This document shows positions 22,144 to 33,163 of a stretch of DNA of 64,000 bases, piece by piece. The first letter of the stretch is position 1; each line of letters starts with the position of its first letter. This DNA comes from Paramecium octaurelia (Eukaryota > Ciliophora > Oligohymenophorea > Peniculida > Parameciidae). The position numbers were made by a program, and so were the translations under genes. The notes below the pieces were generated by a model. That model had not been told where the DNA came from. It searched no databases and saw nothing but the letters and a program-made list of their open reading frames with translations. The DNA is taken from the NCBI GenBank assembly GCA_905182995.1, contig CAJJDP010000015.1, positions 372,001 to 436,000 on the forward strand, given 5' to 3'.

Positions 22144-23154
22144 TCATCTGTCTAAACTTCTCTGATAGTACTAAGGTCTTTTGATACTTTTTTCTATTCT
22201 AAAAATATTGGTTGGCCTCTAAATCGATTATACAAATTTATTACAATCTTCATAGTCCTCAGATTATGAGGATTCCAATAGTTTGTCTGCTAATTCGTCA
22301 TATTATTCACAAATTTATTAGAATAAGAAATTCACCTTTGAGTTTTAGAATCTTTCACTCAATGCCCTGCTTCTATTAGATAATTATAGATAATTATTTT
22401 TCTCTTCTTCAAATTAATTATTTCTAGTAAGTAATCTTTCTACTCTGGATTTAATCTCTGAATCATTGGCTTCAATCAAACCTAAATTTTCATCGTTTTC
22501 TATTTATACCAGCAATAATCTCATTTTATTAAACATATTTTAACATTTTCTCCTTTAAATTCCTCAATTCTTGAATTTAAGGTAATAAGTTCATTAGAAC
22601 TTATTGTTTTTCATCTGAATTCAACCAAACTTGGTATTCTTATTATGAAAGACCTGGTAACATTTAAGAAACTGGCATATTTTTAATTTTATTAACACAA
22701 TCATCTACATGAAGAGAAGTAACAAAATCACAATACTCTTATACCACTGGACTGCACTGATATTGATAAATAGTACTTTGAGAGAAGTTTCGAATGCAGT
22801 TCGAATTGATCTTAAATAGCACGGACTAAAGTCAGATGATTTGAGCCATTATTCCACTAATAAAATTTTGTGTAGTCATATGGAGCATTGTTGAGTGAAC
22901 AAGTTGGTGGTATACCAATATTATAATTCTGATCACTAGAATAGTGGATTAATATACATTCTAATCTAGCAATTCTTTAGTGTTACAATTGCAGATTATG
23001 TATAATCATTTGGTGCTTTGATTATTTAATACTGAAATTCTTTCTATAATGTTTAAAATAGATCCTTAAGTTATGGGTTCACCTGTTATTATCCATAAAT
23101 ATTTCCCTAATAAGGTGCTCCCATATAACCTTTTGGATTGCTCTAATTATTCAT
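22144..23154 (-). CDS. ESCRT-I subunit VPS37-like with N-terminal UEV-like region
   Basis: Introns of 22 nt (22936-22957), 25 nt and 28 nt give about 310 residues. The C-terminal half fits the Mod_r (VPS37) domain: LLPQIQELRNLKEKMLKYV, SRALSERFQNSK, CEQYDELADKLLESSQSE and RPTNIFRIEKSIKR. The N-terminal half (PNDYTQSAIVTLKNCQI, GIPPTCSLNN, YQWNNGSNHLTLVRAIQDQF) looks like the inactive ubiquitin-E2-variant fold found in VPS37A. ESCRT-I sorts ubiquitinated membrane cargo at endosomes. Start MNNQSNPKGYMGAPYQGN at 23152-23154, stop 22144-22146. Confidence 0.75.
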
Positions 23155-23747
23155 TTAATTATTTATATTCAAAATTTTAAAGAATTTAAGTTTTCTATAA
23201 ATACTTTTAAATATTTTTATCTATTCTAAAGTAATATAAAATGCTATATTATAATTCAAATCCATAAAAAATTATTGAAGAACTTATATTATATTTTCAA
23301 TGCTAGTTAAACTTTGTTAAATGAAAGATTTTATTTATAAAGAGTTTTCAAAAATAATTTATTCCATATATATGCGTTGATTAGTATCCGAGAATATAAT
23401 GAGATTATATTGACTTATTTAATAGTGACATAGTAATCATAAAAAATTGGATATTGTTGATATGAAAAATAATGATATAAAAGGTATATTTTCCTTTACA
23501 AAATATTATTTTTCATTATTGAATTAATGTTGCACATTTATTTTCAATAAAAATATTTTTTTTACTATTTCATGACAATTGTAAAGATTTACCAGAACTA
23601 TTAAAGTAAGCTATTAATAATTCAAAAGATTACTCGCTAAAAGTCTATTTTTAGATTCAACACTTTTATCCTTTCATTTATTTAAAACTAAAGTTAATAA
23701 ATATATTACTTATAATATAGTAATTGAGATTTATTAACGCTCCATTT
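23155..23747. other. Intergenic AT-rich spacer between divergent genes
   Basis: About 590 bp lie between the VPS37-like start (minus) and the next plus-strand start. It is over 75% A+T with several poly(A/T) runs and no coding-quality frame on either strand. It should hold two divergent promoters. No recognisable motif can be cited. Confidence 0.5.
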
Positions 23748-24302
23748 ATGAAACAAAGAGGTTAAATTATAGTAGCCATCCTAATTTTGTTAGATTTGTC
23801 ATTACTTACTCATTAATAATGCTTGAAAAGATAAGCAACAATGAGGTCAATCATAAGAGGGAAGTACAAGAACGCTCTACATATATCAAATGGGGCATTA
23901 ATATCATCCAAAAATGAGGATGTATTTGTTTAAAGGAATTCTGGAAGTTGCTTAAGAGATACAATATATGAAGTAAATAGCTCGACTGGTTTCATGTATT
24001 GTATGTAGGGATTTTCAATTTCGTTGAAATTACGGTAGAAATGTGAACTAAACACTTTAAAATTATGGATTTGGGATAGAGATAATAGATTTCAAACATT
24101 TTAAGCATATGTGAAAGTTGGTAATATGGAAACTAAAATTTATGAAACCAATATCGCTTAAAGTGTAGTTACAATAATATTCCCAGACTAATTTGTTGAA
24201 GAATTTAGAATATATAACGTTGCTGGTAATACTTACAATCAAGGATTACATTTGATTAAAGTTGAAGCATACTACAAGTTATAAACTAATTTGTTATAAT
24301 GA
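23748..24302 (+). CDS. Membrane-anchored or secreted F5/8C (BTBD9-type) domain protein
   Basis: An intronless frame of 184 residues runs from ATG 23748 to TGA 24300-24302. It begins with a basic-hydrophobic segment, MKQRGQIIVAILILLDLSLL, consistent with a signal peptide or anchor. The C-terminal 110 residues contain CELNTLKLWIWDRDNRFQTF, then VVTIIFPDQFVEEFRIYNVA and LHLIKVEAYY. The pattern L-LWDRD-R...F....R-V-....N..F--V--E resembles the discoidin (F5/8 type C) fold seen in BTBD9-like proteins, without the BTB domain. The ligand is unknown. Confidence 0.62.
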
Positions 24303-24613
24303 TATATTACTTGTTCATATTGTAATTTATTAATAGTTAATTGCTTTATTAAGGTAATGTTTGGCATTCCTTAGCTCTTAGAGATCAAATATTAGATGAA
24401 ATTAAAATAAAATTCCATTCTATATTATACTTAATTTGATAAATTTTTTCAGCTTGTTAAATTTATTATATTAATATAAATGCTTATTTTAGTTATAACT
24501 CAAGGGTGTAAGTAATTCACTGAAATTTGCTAGAGTAAAGTTAATTAGAGTAGTATAAAAATATGGAAAGAAATAAAGTTTCTCAAGTTGCATTATAAAT
24601 AAAATAAATATTT
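24303..24613. other. Intergenic, one short coding-like scrap
   Basis: Mostly AT-rich. A short plus-strand frame, VWHSLALRDQILDEIKIKF at about 24360-24430, looks coding but has no partner exon that I could join. It may be a remnant or a missed 3' exon of the preceding gene. Confidence 0.35.
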
Positions 24614-25668
24614 ATGTTTAAGAAAATTATTTAAGGCTTTTCAAAATACTCCCATAGGTCAACAATTCCCAGTCTTCTTAAGGATCCTAAATATACAAGA
24701 CGTGGGGTAGTGAAACCAAAAGGGGAAACTAGAATGCTAAGAAAACCTTCAATACCAGAGGATATTCCTAATGCTCATCTTTATTATGATCATTCAAAGT
24801 TTATTGAAATTCAAAAAAATAATCCTCCTCATAAATTAGTACTTATTGAAATAATAATAAGAAATATGAATCAACAGATTTAGATTTCATTTTGAGTGTA
24901 CTTAATAATGATACCTTTATTCACACTTAAGATTTCAAGCTTTGGAAAGCCATTAAATAATTAAACATTCATCATCCAAATGAAGTTAAGAAGAATTGGG
25001 AGGTTTTTGATAGAGCATATAGAGTAATATTAGAAAATGCGAGATATTTGGATATTTACAATTTCAGATCATTTACTCAAGTTTCGTAACAATATTATTC
25101 AGATGATGAAAACGTTTGGAAAGTGTTATACAGAATTTCAATTCAATTTTTTGTTGGTTGGGAACATCAACAAACTCCCCTATTAAGCAAAATAATTGAA
25201 AAGTAAAATATTCATATAATTAATTTAGGACATATTAGCAATCATTTTTATTCTGCTTTCATATTATAATGCAACAGGTTAGAAGATTCAATATTGATGT
25301 ATCTAATATTATAATTCATTTGGATTATTTGATGAGAAACCATTTAAGATTTTACAAAATTGTATTAATCAATATTTCTATTATAGCATAGTGAAGAAAC
25401 ATACAATAAAGTAGAGAATGTGGAGGACAAGAATCAACTAGGAAATTTCATAGCTCATTTTGCATTTTGTATTTAACAGAGAAAAGACATTTTTAATGAT
25501 GTGGACAAAGAGGTTAAGGAGAAATAAGTGGAAGAATTTTTACATAAAGGACAAAAGTTTTGTTTAGAATCATTTGATAAACTCACTATAGGAACCAAGA
25601 AAAATCTATAAAATTCAATAACTTATAGCAGGTATTAGTATAAGCCATTATTTGACAAATTTAAATGA
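24614..25668 (+). CDS. Uncharacterised protein, possibly mitochondrial
   Basis: Introns of 23 nt (about 24831-24853), 26 nt (about 25202) and 25 nt (about 25361) give about 325 residues. The N-terminus MFKKIIQGFSKYSHRST, then RRGVVKPKGETRMLRK, is basic, amphipathic and lacks acids, like a mitochondrial presequence. The rest is mixed helical with aromatic-rich segments (VWKVLYRISIQFFVGWEH, FIAHFAFCIQQRK). No family was recognised. The stop is at 25666-25668. Confidence 0.62.
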
Positions 25669-25818
25669 GAATATCTATAAATATAATTTTATAATTGCAT
25701 AGTTGTCTGATAGTAATATAAGATTTATTAATAATAAAATTGCTTAGTTCATAAAAAAATTTGATAAATAAGAGTTATTAAAAACAACAAGTCTTATTAT
25801 TGAGTAATTTATAAATAA

Positions 25819-27489
25819 TCATTGTTAGTAATTAAAAAATTATTTTTCAATCATTTAAATAAATGGTTTCAACATGTCATCAATTTATAAAGTAGTTAGA
25901 ATTTTCATTTTTATTAAATCTAGCTCCTTCAAATACTTTTATACATATGGACCATCTGCTGATGCATAACTAAAATGTTTTAGGTTTACATTTAATATCC
26001 CTGATTATAAAGTTCTTAAAAATAGTTCAAGAAATATCAAAGTGACAGAATTAATTAATTCATTATCTGCATCTATTTTTAATTAACCAAATAATTCCTT
26101 GGCTTTAAAAAATAATCCATAGAAGATAATATTTTTAATAAGAACCAATTCAGTAAAGACAATCTTTTTACATTCTCTCAATAAATATGAAAAGTATTTT
26201 GATATTTAAAACCTTGCTTTTATAATGTCACTATGATAATTTTATAGCGGATAAAACCCTTCTTCTGAAATAGAATTTAAGAAAATATAAAATTAATTTG
26301 AAAACTTCTGATTTGACAATTTCTACAGAATTTCTCTGACAATTTCCTCTGCAATCAATGGGATCATTATTTTGTGTTATTTTTTTTCAGCTTTTTAAAG
26401 TTATTACAATCTACTAAATTTGAACAATATCTATTTAGCAATGACATTGTTAACAAAAAATATCACTTCTTAATTAACTTTTTAATAATTGTTTTAATGA
26501 TAAGAATAACTAATTAATTGATATCTCTATTGAGATATTCTAGTTTACTTAATTAAGCAAAAGCAAAAAAATACAGCAGCAAATCCATACTTTATGTTCT
26601 TAATTCTCTTATTTGTTGAGGATACTTTTGATCCATAATTAATATTCATTTAGATGTGAGGTTATTTATATAAATATTTTTCATACTAAGCTAATCTAAA
26701 TTATTTTAATGCTTCTTTATGAGGCTGTAATTTATCATTCTTTATAACAAATTGATCTAATTAACTTATTATTTATTCCAAAGTTGGCAATTATTTTTAT
26801 TTCATTTTTGTTACTCTTGTTCTAGGTCGTAAATCTTAATCTTCATCACTTTCCAACAAATCAATCAAATTTGAATCATTTGTATTATTTAACATTTTAA
26901 CATCTGAATGAAATGCCTTAGGTTAAGTGTACATTGGACTTTCCTAATTTAATATTCTAGGGAGCTTCGAAGGAGTAGGAATCTTTTTCTCAATTGTTAC
27001 TAATTCACTCAATAACACAGATTAATTAGTAACTATTTTTTTTGAAGTATAAGTATCTGATTGATTCTCTAAGAAGAAGAGTTCTTTTTTAATTTGTTTA
27101 ATTTATACAGAGAGTTTAGATTTTTATTCTTCCCAAATGTGAATCTATTATTCAATTTAAAAAAAATGTTATTCAAAACTTGTTTTTGGATTTTTTATTT
27201 ATGTCCTGAAAGATTAATGTTTATTCAATTCAACATTTATTTTATCATATTCTTACCTTAAATAAGCCAACTTCTTAGCCAGATTATTAATTTGTATTTG
27301 TTTAGGAATTGGTTTCTCTGGAATAGATTGTGCTCTAATTCTTTATTTCAATTAAGGTATTAATTCTTCAATAACTTTTCTTTCTTTTTCTTCGAATCCA
27401 AGGGATTTCTTTATTTTTTGTATATGATCTGGTAGTTTATGAAGACCTTCGCTTTTTCCAACAAATTAATATGCTAAATATTTATTCAT
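25819..27489 (-). CDS. Intronless coiled-coil protein, 556 residues
   Basis: A single TGA-free frame of 557 codons runs from MNKYLAYQFVGKSEGLHKLP (27487-27489) to TGA 25819-25821. This is remarkable here, where most genes of this size carry introns. The N-terminal 140 residues are coiled coil (LAKKLAYLRQEYDKINVELN). The middle is disordered with acidic patches (LIDLLESDEDQDLRPRTR). The C-terminal 250 residues are predicted helical with hydrophobic periodicity (IAEEIVREILQKLSNQKF). No domain was recognised; a cytoskeletal or ciliary role would fit the composition but is not shown. Confidence 0.72.
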
Positions 27490-27708
27490 TTTATTATATT
27501 TTAAAAATATAAAAAAAAATACTTGATTTAAACTTAGATCTCATATCTTAGTATTTGTAACTTTGTGTTTTAAGGACTAAACAATTAACGGTTGGTGTGT
27601 GTGACAAGAATCAGAGAGAAATACAATTAGAGATTGAAATAAGGGTGAAACAAAATAATTTCATATTAATTTATTTTATATATAGAATATTATAAAATTT
27701 AACTGTTA

Positions 27709-28507
27709 ATGCAACTTCGTTAAAGCAAGAGTAGGAAAAGCATAGACGATTAAGATATAGGATAAAAGAAGCAACAAAGTACTCGAAAATCTGTTGGACA
27801 AACCAAGCAGAAACGAAGTGTTTCCAAGGATAAAGAAAACAACAAAAAATCGACTTAATTGAATAACAAAGTGAAAAATATAAGTGAAACATTCAAATTA
27901 AAGGACATATTGAAACTTAAGGAATTTTATAAAGGCAATGAGGAATATGAAGAAAATACTGCTACTCGATCAACTCCTTAAAAAACAGAGTGTTAAACAA
28001 GCAATTCTCGATTTAGTAATTGCAATTGCAAATAAGAAATAATCGAAGACAATTAAAAGTAAATTATTTAGAAACTAATTCAGCTTAAAATAAGAAATAT
28101 TGGAGCATCTTGAGAAAATATAATTTATAGTTCAAAAAAACGAGAGATTTATGACTCATAGATCATAATAAGAAATAAAGGCTGAAAGTTTTTTAAGTTA
28201 GGATAAATCCTCAAGGAAATGCATTAATAAGGTTCAAGAGTAAGAGTAATCAGAAGATGTTTTAAACAATAGCAACATTTATAATTTAAATTATATCATA
28301 CAACAACAACAACTTTAAATATCGAATTTAAAAACTAAATTATTTTGTTAGGAACAGAAATTCTTAGAAAAACAGTCATAGTATGAGCAAGAAGTGTTAT
28401 AATTAAAAAGTCAAATACTATAATTAACAAGTGGGATGGAAATGCTGAAAGAACAAATTCATTAACAGCAATTCCAAAGGCAAGTAAATGTTCAAACCAA
28501 AAAGTGA
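27709..28507 (+). CDS. Basic N-terminus, coiled-coil C-terminus protein
   Basis: Start MQLRQSKSRKSIDDQDIG, one 25-nt intron near 28060, stop 28505-28507; about 256 residues. The first 120 residues are Lys/Ser/Thr-rich and disordered. The rest forms Gln/Leu-rich coiled coil (LKTKLFCQEQKFLEKQSQ, YEQEVLQLKSQILQL). A short Cys cluster, NCNCK, sits before the intron. No family was recognised. It lies 143 bp upstream of the OTU gene on the same strand. Confidence 0.68.
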
Positions 28508-28650
28508 ATTTTAGTTATATATAAGACATTATCATTATATCATAGAAACAATCATGTCTAAATTTTGATTTCAACCAGAATTTATACGAGTATTTGTTAT
28601 CATCTATTCTTAATAATTATAAAATAATATTCTTTAATTTTTAAAGCGCA

Positions 28651-30483
28651 ATGGAATAGTCTAATGTCAACACGGGAGATCGAATTAATGATAATTCATC
28701 TTCAGAAGAAATTGATCTAGAATTATAAGATGATGAAGTAAAATAAATGGTAATAAAGTTTAGACATAGGTCAATTAGGAATGCCCTCAGGAACAGTAAG
28801 TCTTGAGTCACTTATTGGAAATAGGAGAATTCATCGATTATTAAGATTCAAATACAAATAAATGGATAACTATGAAGATTGTGGATATTTAAAACTCAAA
28901 TATAAGGCTATAATCTCCTTACTCCTCAAATACTTTCTGGATACAATTTTCATATGAAATTATTCGTAAGTAGTGGATTCCCGGAGTCCCTCTATAAAAT
29001 ACAAGAGTCGAAGTCTATAATTCCAACAAGGGATGGTTGATTGGTATAGTCGTACAGGTAGAAAAGGACTCAGTACTAATCCATCATTAGGGCTATAAGA
29101 GAATATACGATCAGAATTATCCACTCAAGGACATTCATCCTCTCGGCTAGAACTCTAATGAGCCTGGAATAGGAAAATTATTAAAATAACAGCCTTAATC
29201 AATTCTAAGATTGTAGCATCGATTTAACCTTTATCTACAATTATAAAATCTATTATCCATGCGTAAAAAATATAAGGAAATGGAAACATCCTTACAATCT
29301 ATTTTGAGTGAGTAGGGAATGCTTATAAGAGAAGTATCAGGTGATGGTAATTGTATGTTTAGAGCCATAAGCGATCAATTATATGGCAATGAAATTTATC
29401 ATAAGGAATTGCGTAAATTTGCTATGCAATACATTCTATAAGAGAAGGACTATTTCTAAGATTATATAATAAATGGGAATGTTGAAGAATATGTCGAATA
29501 CAAATCAAAGGATGGTGTCTGGGGAGACAATATAGAACTACAAGCCTTTCGAGAGCTCTATGATATTCCTATTGAAATTTATGTTTGCAGCAAGGAACCA
29601 TTAAAAACTGGATTAGAAGCTAATCCTTTTAATAAAGAGTAATAATTTATTAGTATTTCTTAGGCCAATTAGATTATCATATCATGGGAGATCTCATTAC
29701 AACTCAATAAAATTAAAGGACAAGCAACATTCAGCCTTATTAGGAAGTCTAGAAATTAGTTAATATGAAAAACAAATGTTCGAGAAATTGCAAGAATAGA
29801 AAAACAAGCAAAATGCAAATAATAATAATAATAGATATGGATAATAATTGTCAAGAGCTTAATTTGAGAACTGTATTAGCAACGAATTGGATATAATTTT
29901 TAATGAATCTAAAAGATTATTCTAGGATCAATAATTAAAAAAGTAAATTTACTAACATTTATATAGTGAGTAAACTGCCATTAAGGAATCTTTGTAATAG
30001 CTCGAATATGAAGAAGAAGAGGAATAACTCATGGATATGGTAATTAAGGAGAGTGTTCAAGAAGCTTAATTTAACTAATAATATCCTGATTAATAGTAAG
30101 AAAAATAAACTTAAAAATTATAATAATATTAATAGCAATAATAATAACAACAGCAATAGTAATAGTAATAATAATAGTAATAATAATAACAATAATAATA
30201 ATAATAGTAACCTAATTTAGAAAGTGAAATATTAAGGAAGATTATGGAATAAAGCAAATAAGAGTAGGAATAATAATTTATATAATAATTTGAAGATACA
30301 CAATTTTAAAATGCTTTGAAGGAAAGTGAAAAAACAATTTATGAAGACCCCATGAATAATCCAGTTATTGCGTAAGTTATGGCAATGGGGTTCTTTACAC
30401 TGGAACAAGTGATCGAAGGTTATGCAATTCATAGGGATGACCCAGATATGATCATTAATTATCTTTATGAAAATTTCTAATGA
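28651..30483 (+). CDS. OTU-family deubiquitinase with Tudor-like, UIM, polyQ and UBA regions
   Basis: Two introns, near 28752 (20 nt) and 29640 (25 nt), give about 595 residues. In order: an SH3/Tudor-like segment (TRVEVYNSNKGWLIGIVVQV, HHQGYKRIYDQ), a coiled linker, and an OTU domain with the Asp and nucleophile Cys in VSGDGNCMFRAISDQLYG and the His in YHGRSHYNSIKL. A UIM-like helix (EEEEEQLMDMVIKESVQE), a polyglutamine tract of about 30 residues and a C-terminal UBA (VIAQVMAMGFFTLEQVIEGY) follow. The catalytic triad looks intact. The UIM and UBA suggest it binds ubiquitin chains and trims them. The His motif becomes in-frame only after splicing the 25-nt intron. Confidence 0.92.
30110..30215 (+). 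repeat. Polyglutamine-encoding TAA/TAG/CAA/CAG trinucleotide tract
   Basis: A run of about 30 near-consecutive Gln codons inside the OTU gene. Most are TAA, with scattered TAG, CAA and CAG. Under the standard code it would be a wall of stop codons; here it is a translated microsatellite. Synonymous mixing suggests selection for Gln as well as slippage. Confidence 0.85.
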
Positions 30484-30511
30484 TATTATAAATATTTTAT
30501 TTTGAATATAA

Positions 30512-31176
30512 ATGGATGATTAAGATAAAATTCAAGAAGATGAATGTATGAATTAATATTGTACAATTGAATCATAAAATGTTTATCCTGCTAAATTTAG
30601 TGATTAAATTCTATTTTTTTGTAAAGAATGTCTTGAATTATACACTGAGAAAAAGTGCTGTTATTTCTGTGCTTAAGTATTTATGCTTATATTCTAGGTT
30701 TACAGTGATCAAAATGAAAATTTTTTGGATGGTCAAAAATGGATTGCTTGCGATTAGGAAAAGTGTGACAAATGGGTATTAAAATTATAATAAATTTATT
30801 TAAGACACATTTATTATGCGAAGCTAAAAATGGAATTCAGGGGATTGAGTGTTTAGTAGAAGATATGAAATTTAAATACACTTGTCCATGGTGTAGGATA
30901 GAGGATCAAAAACAAAGAAATTTGAAACCTCTACCAAGATCCATCAACAGAAAAGGATTTAAATTTTTGGAGAAAATTCATAAAAGGAAGGGTAGTACCT
31001 ATGAACCTCCTGCAAATAATAATAATAATGGTACCTCATATTTTAGTTCTTCACATTCAAGTAAATCAAGTTATTTAGATGAACTCTTAAAAAAGAATGG
31101 AGGGTTTAGTTAGTAAATAACTTAAGAAGAGATGCGAATAGATTTATAGAAAATGATTTCATTAGTTAAATAATGA
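30512..31176 (+). CDS. PHD-finger protein
   Basis: Start MDDQDKIQEDECMNQY, one definite 29-nt intron (30776-30804) and one possible in-frame 21-nt intron near 30674; stop 31174-31176. A C4HC3-type finger is visible: FFCKECLELY, CCYFC, CDQEKCDKWTHLLCE and YTCPWCR. The WTHLLC block (Trp two residues before the His) is typical of PHD fingers, which read histone H3 tail methylation. After the finger come basic RSINRKGFKFLEKIHKRKG and an Asn/Ser-rich tail. It is probably nuclear; the mark it reads cannot be told from this. Confidence 0.8.
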
Positions 31177-31459
31177 TACTACAATCTAAAAATAAATTAT
31201 AGATATCTTTGATTTTCATAAATGACATCAATATCATTTAGCGTCAAAGTGTTTTACTAAAGCTATAATTAATTATATTTAAAGTATATTATAAGTAATT
31301 TGTATTATGAAAAGACATGATTTTATCTGCCGATTTATTGAAGAGAAATGAAATGATTAAGATCAGCTAACTTAACGAAGGAAAATTTATTTGAAATCTA
31401 ATGGTAATAAGAATTGAAATCATATATAAATTATAAAATATAATTTATTTATTATAAGA
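31177..31459. other. Intergenic AT-rich spacer
   Basis: About 280 bp between two plus-strand genes with no coding-quality frame on either strand. It should contain the promoter of the kinase gene. Confidence 0.45.
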
Positions 31460-32972
31460 ATGAAATCATCTTATGCTTCTCTTAAAGATTTACTACCCTT
31501 GATGCAAAATAAACAGGCAAAAATAAAAATAAAACTTTAAGCTAGTCAAAATTATGAAGAATCTTGTACATGTAATTAAATGAGTTGTGTAATATGTTCT
31601 CGAAAAAGATCATCATCTATGATTTCTTTAAAACCATTAAAACACTCAATAATAATAGATTAAGGAAAAATAGAAAAATAAGGCATAGGATAACTTTAAG
31701 GTCTGATATCCAGAAAATTATCAAAATAATCATCAAATTAATTGTTGTAACAAACCTATTATGGTGGGAAGTTGAATTACGATTAAAAAGATTCGTCTAC
31801 TAACTCTTCGACATGGTTATTGTCAAAATCTCATTCAAGAAAAATATCCTTAGACAATTATTCCTAAAAAGAAACTATTTAACTTAAAACGTCATAATAA
31901 TAAATTACTACGATAAGTAGATTAACATTTCGATTTATTTATGTGATCGGTAAGGGAGGCTTCGGGAAAGTGTGGAGAGTCGAAATGAAATAAACAAAAA
32001 AAGAGTTTGCATTGAAAGAAATGATCAAGGCAAAGTATATTTACTTATATCTTAGAATTATTTCTAAAAGATCAGTCAATTCAGTGATGAATGAAAAGTT
32101 TTTATTGGAACATCTTCGTCATCCATTTATTGTTAATATGCATTTTGCATTTTAAGATAAAGAAAATCTTTATCTCGTGTTGGACTTATTAAGAGGTGGA
32201 GATTTAAGATTCCATATTTGTAAACTGAAAAGATTTACTGAGGATCAAGCAAGTACGAAATTAATATAATGAGAATTTTTCGCTTGTTGTATGCTACTTG
32301 CATTGCAGTATTTGCATTCGAACGGTATCATTCATCGAGATCTCAAACCAGAAAATTTGGTATTCGACAAAGATGGTTTTTTGCATTTAACCGATTTGGG
32401 AGTTGCTAGATTAAATAAGGATAGCATTGCAAATGATACTTCTGGAACACCAGGTTATATGGCACCAGAAGTTATGTGTAGAATGGAGCATTCCTATCCT
32501 GTTGATTATTATGCACTAGGAGTTATTCTATATGAAATTTTAATTGGTAAAAGGCCTTATAATGGAAAAAATAGATAAGAAATTAGAGAACAAATATTAG
32601 CCAAGTAGGCATCAATAAAAGAAGGCACTCCTAATATTAGTAGCAAAGCTATCGATTTTATTAATAGGGTATATAATCATTTAAATTAGTTACTCATTCG
32701 TAAACCATAATAAAGATTAGGCTTCAGCGGAATTGAAGAAATAATTCATCATTCTTGGTTGAAAGGAGTCTAATGGGCTAAATTGCTAAATAAAGAAATG
32801 AAGTCTTTATACATACCAGGAGTAACTTATATTTCTTAATAAAAAGTGTATTGATGGTAATAGTGATTTTTAAAATCAGATATCAGCAGATAGTGAAATA
32901 GAAGAAGACTGTCAGAGTTTATTAAGAAGAAAAAGTGTGTAAAGTTTATTCGATGGGTATAAGTTTTAATGA
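31460..32972 (+). CDS. AGC-type Ser/Thr protein kinase, STK32 (YANK)-like, with DLG motif
   Basis: Four short introns (three of 21 nt and one of 25 nt) give about 475 residues. A disordered N-terminal region of about 150 residues precedes the kinase domain. Kinase motifs: glycine loop VIGKGGFGKVW, VAIK-type lysine in EFALKEM, HRDLKPENL, DLG in place of DFG (LHLTDLGVAR), GTPGYMAPEV and DYYALGVILYEIL. LVLDLLRGGDLRFH and the C-lobe end RLLIRKPQQRLGFSGIEEI recall STK32 kinases. The activation segment lacks phosphorylatable residues only partly, so it is likely active. Substrates are unknown. Start MKSSYASLKDLLPL at 31460. Confidence 0.88.
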
Positions 32973-33163
32973 TATGTTAATGTTGATTAATTATTATTTA
33001 AATATTCACAAATATCAATTCAATATTAGTTTTAGGGTAATTTTACATTCAATTTCTCAGATTCAACATTCACTGACAGACATATTATGTGTTTGAAGTG
33101 TTTTTGTGAATTATTTACAAAAAAGTATTTATTATTATTAATTACCTTAAATTTTCAATCAAA

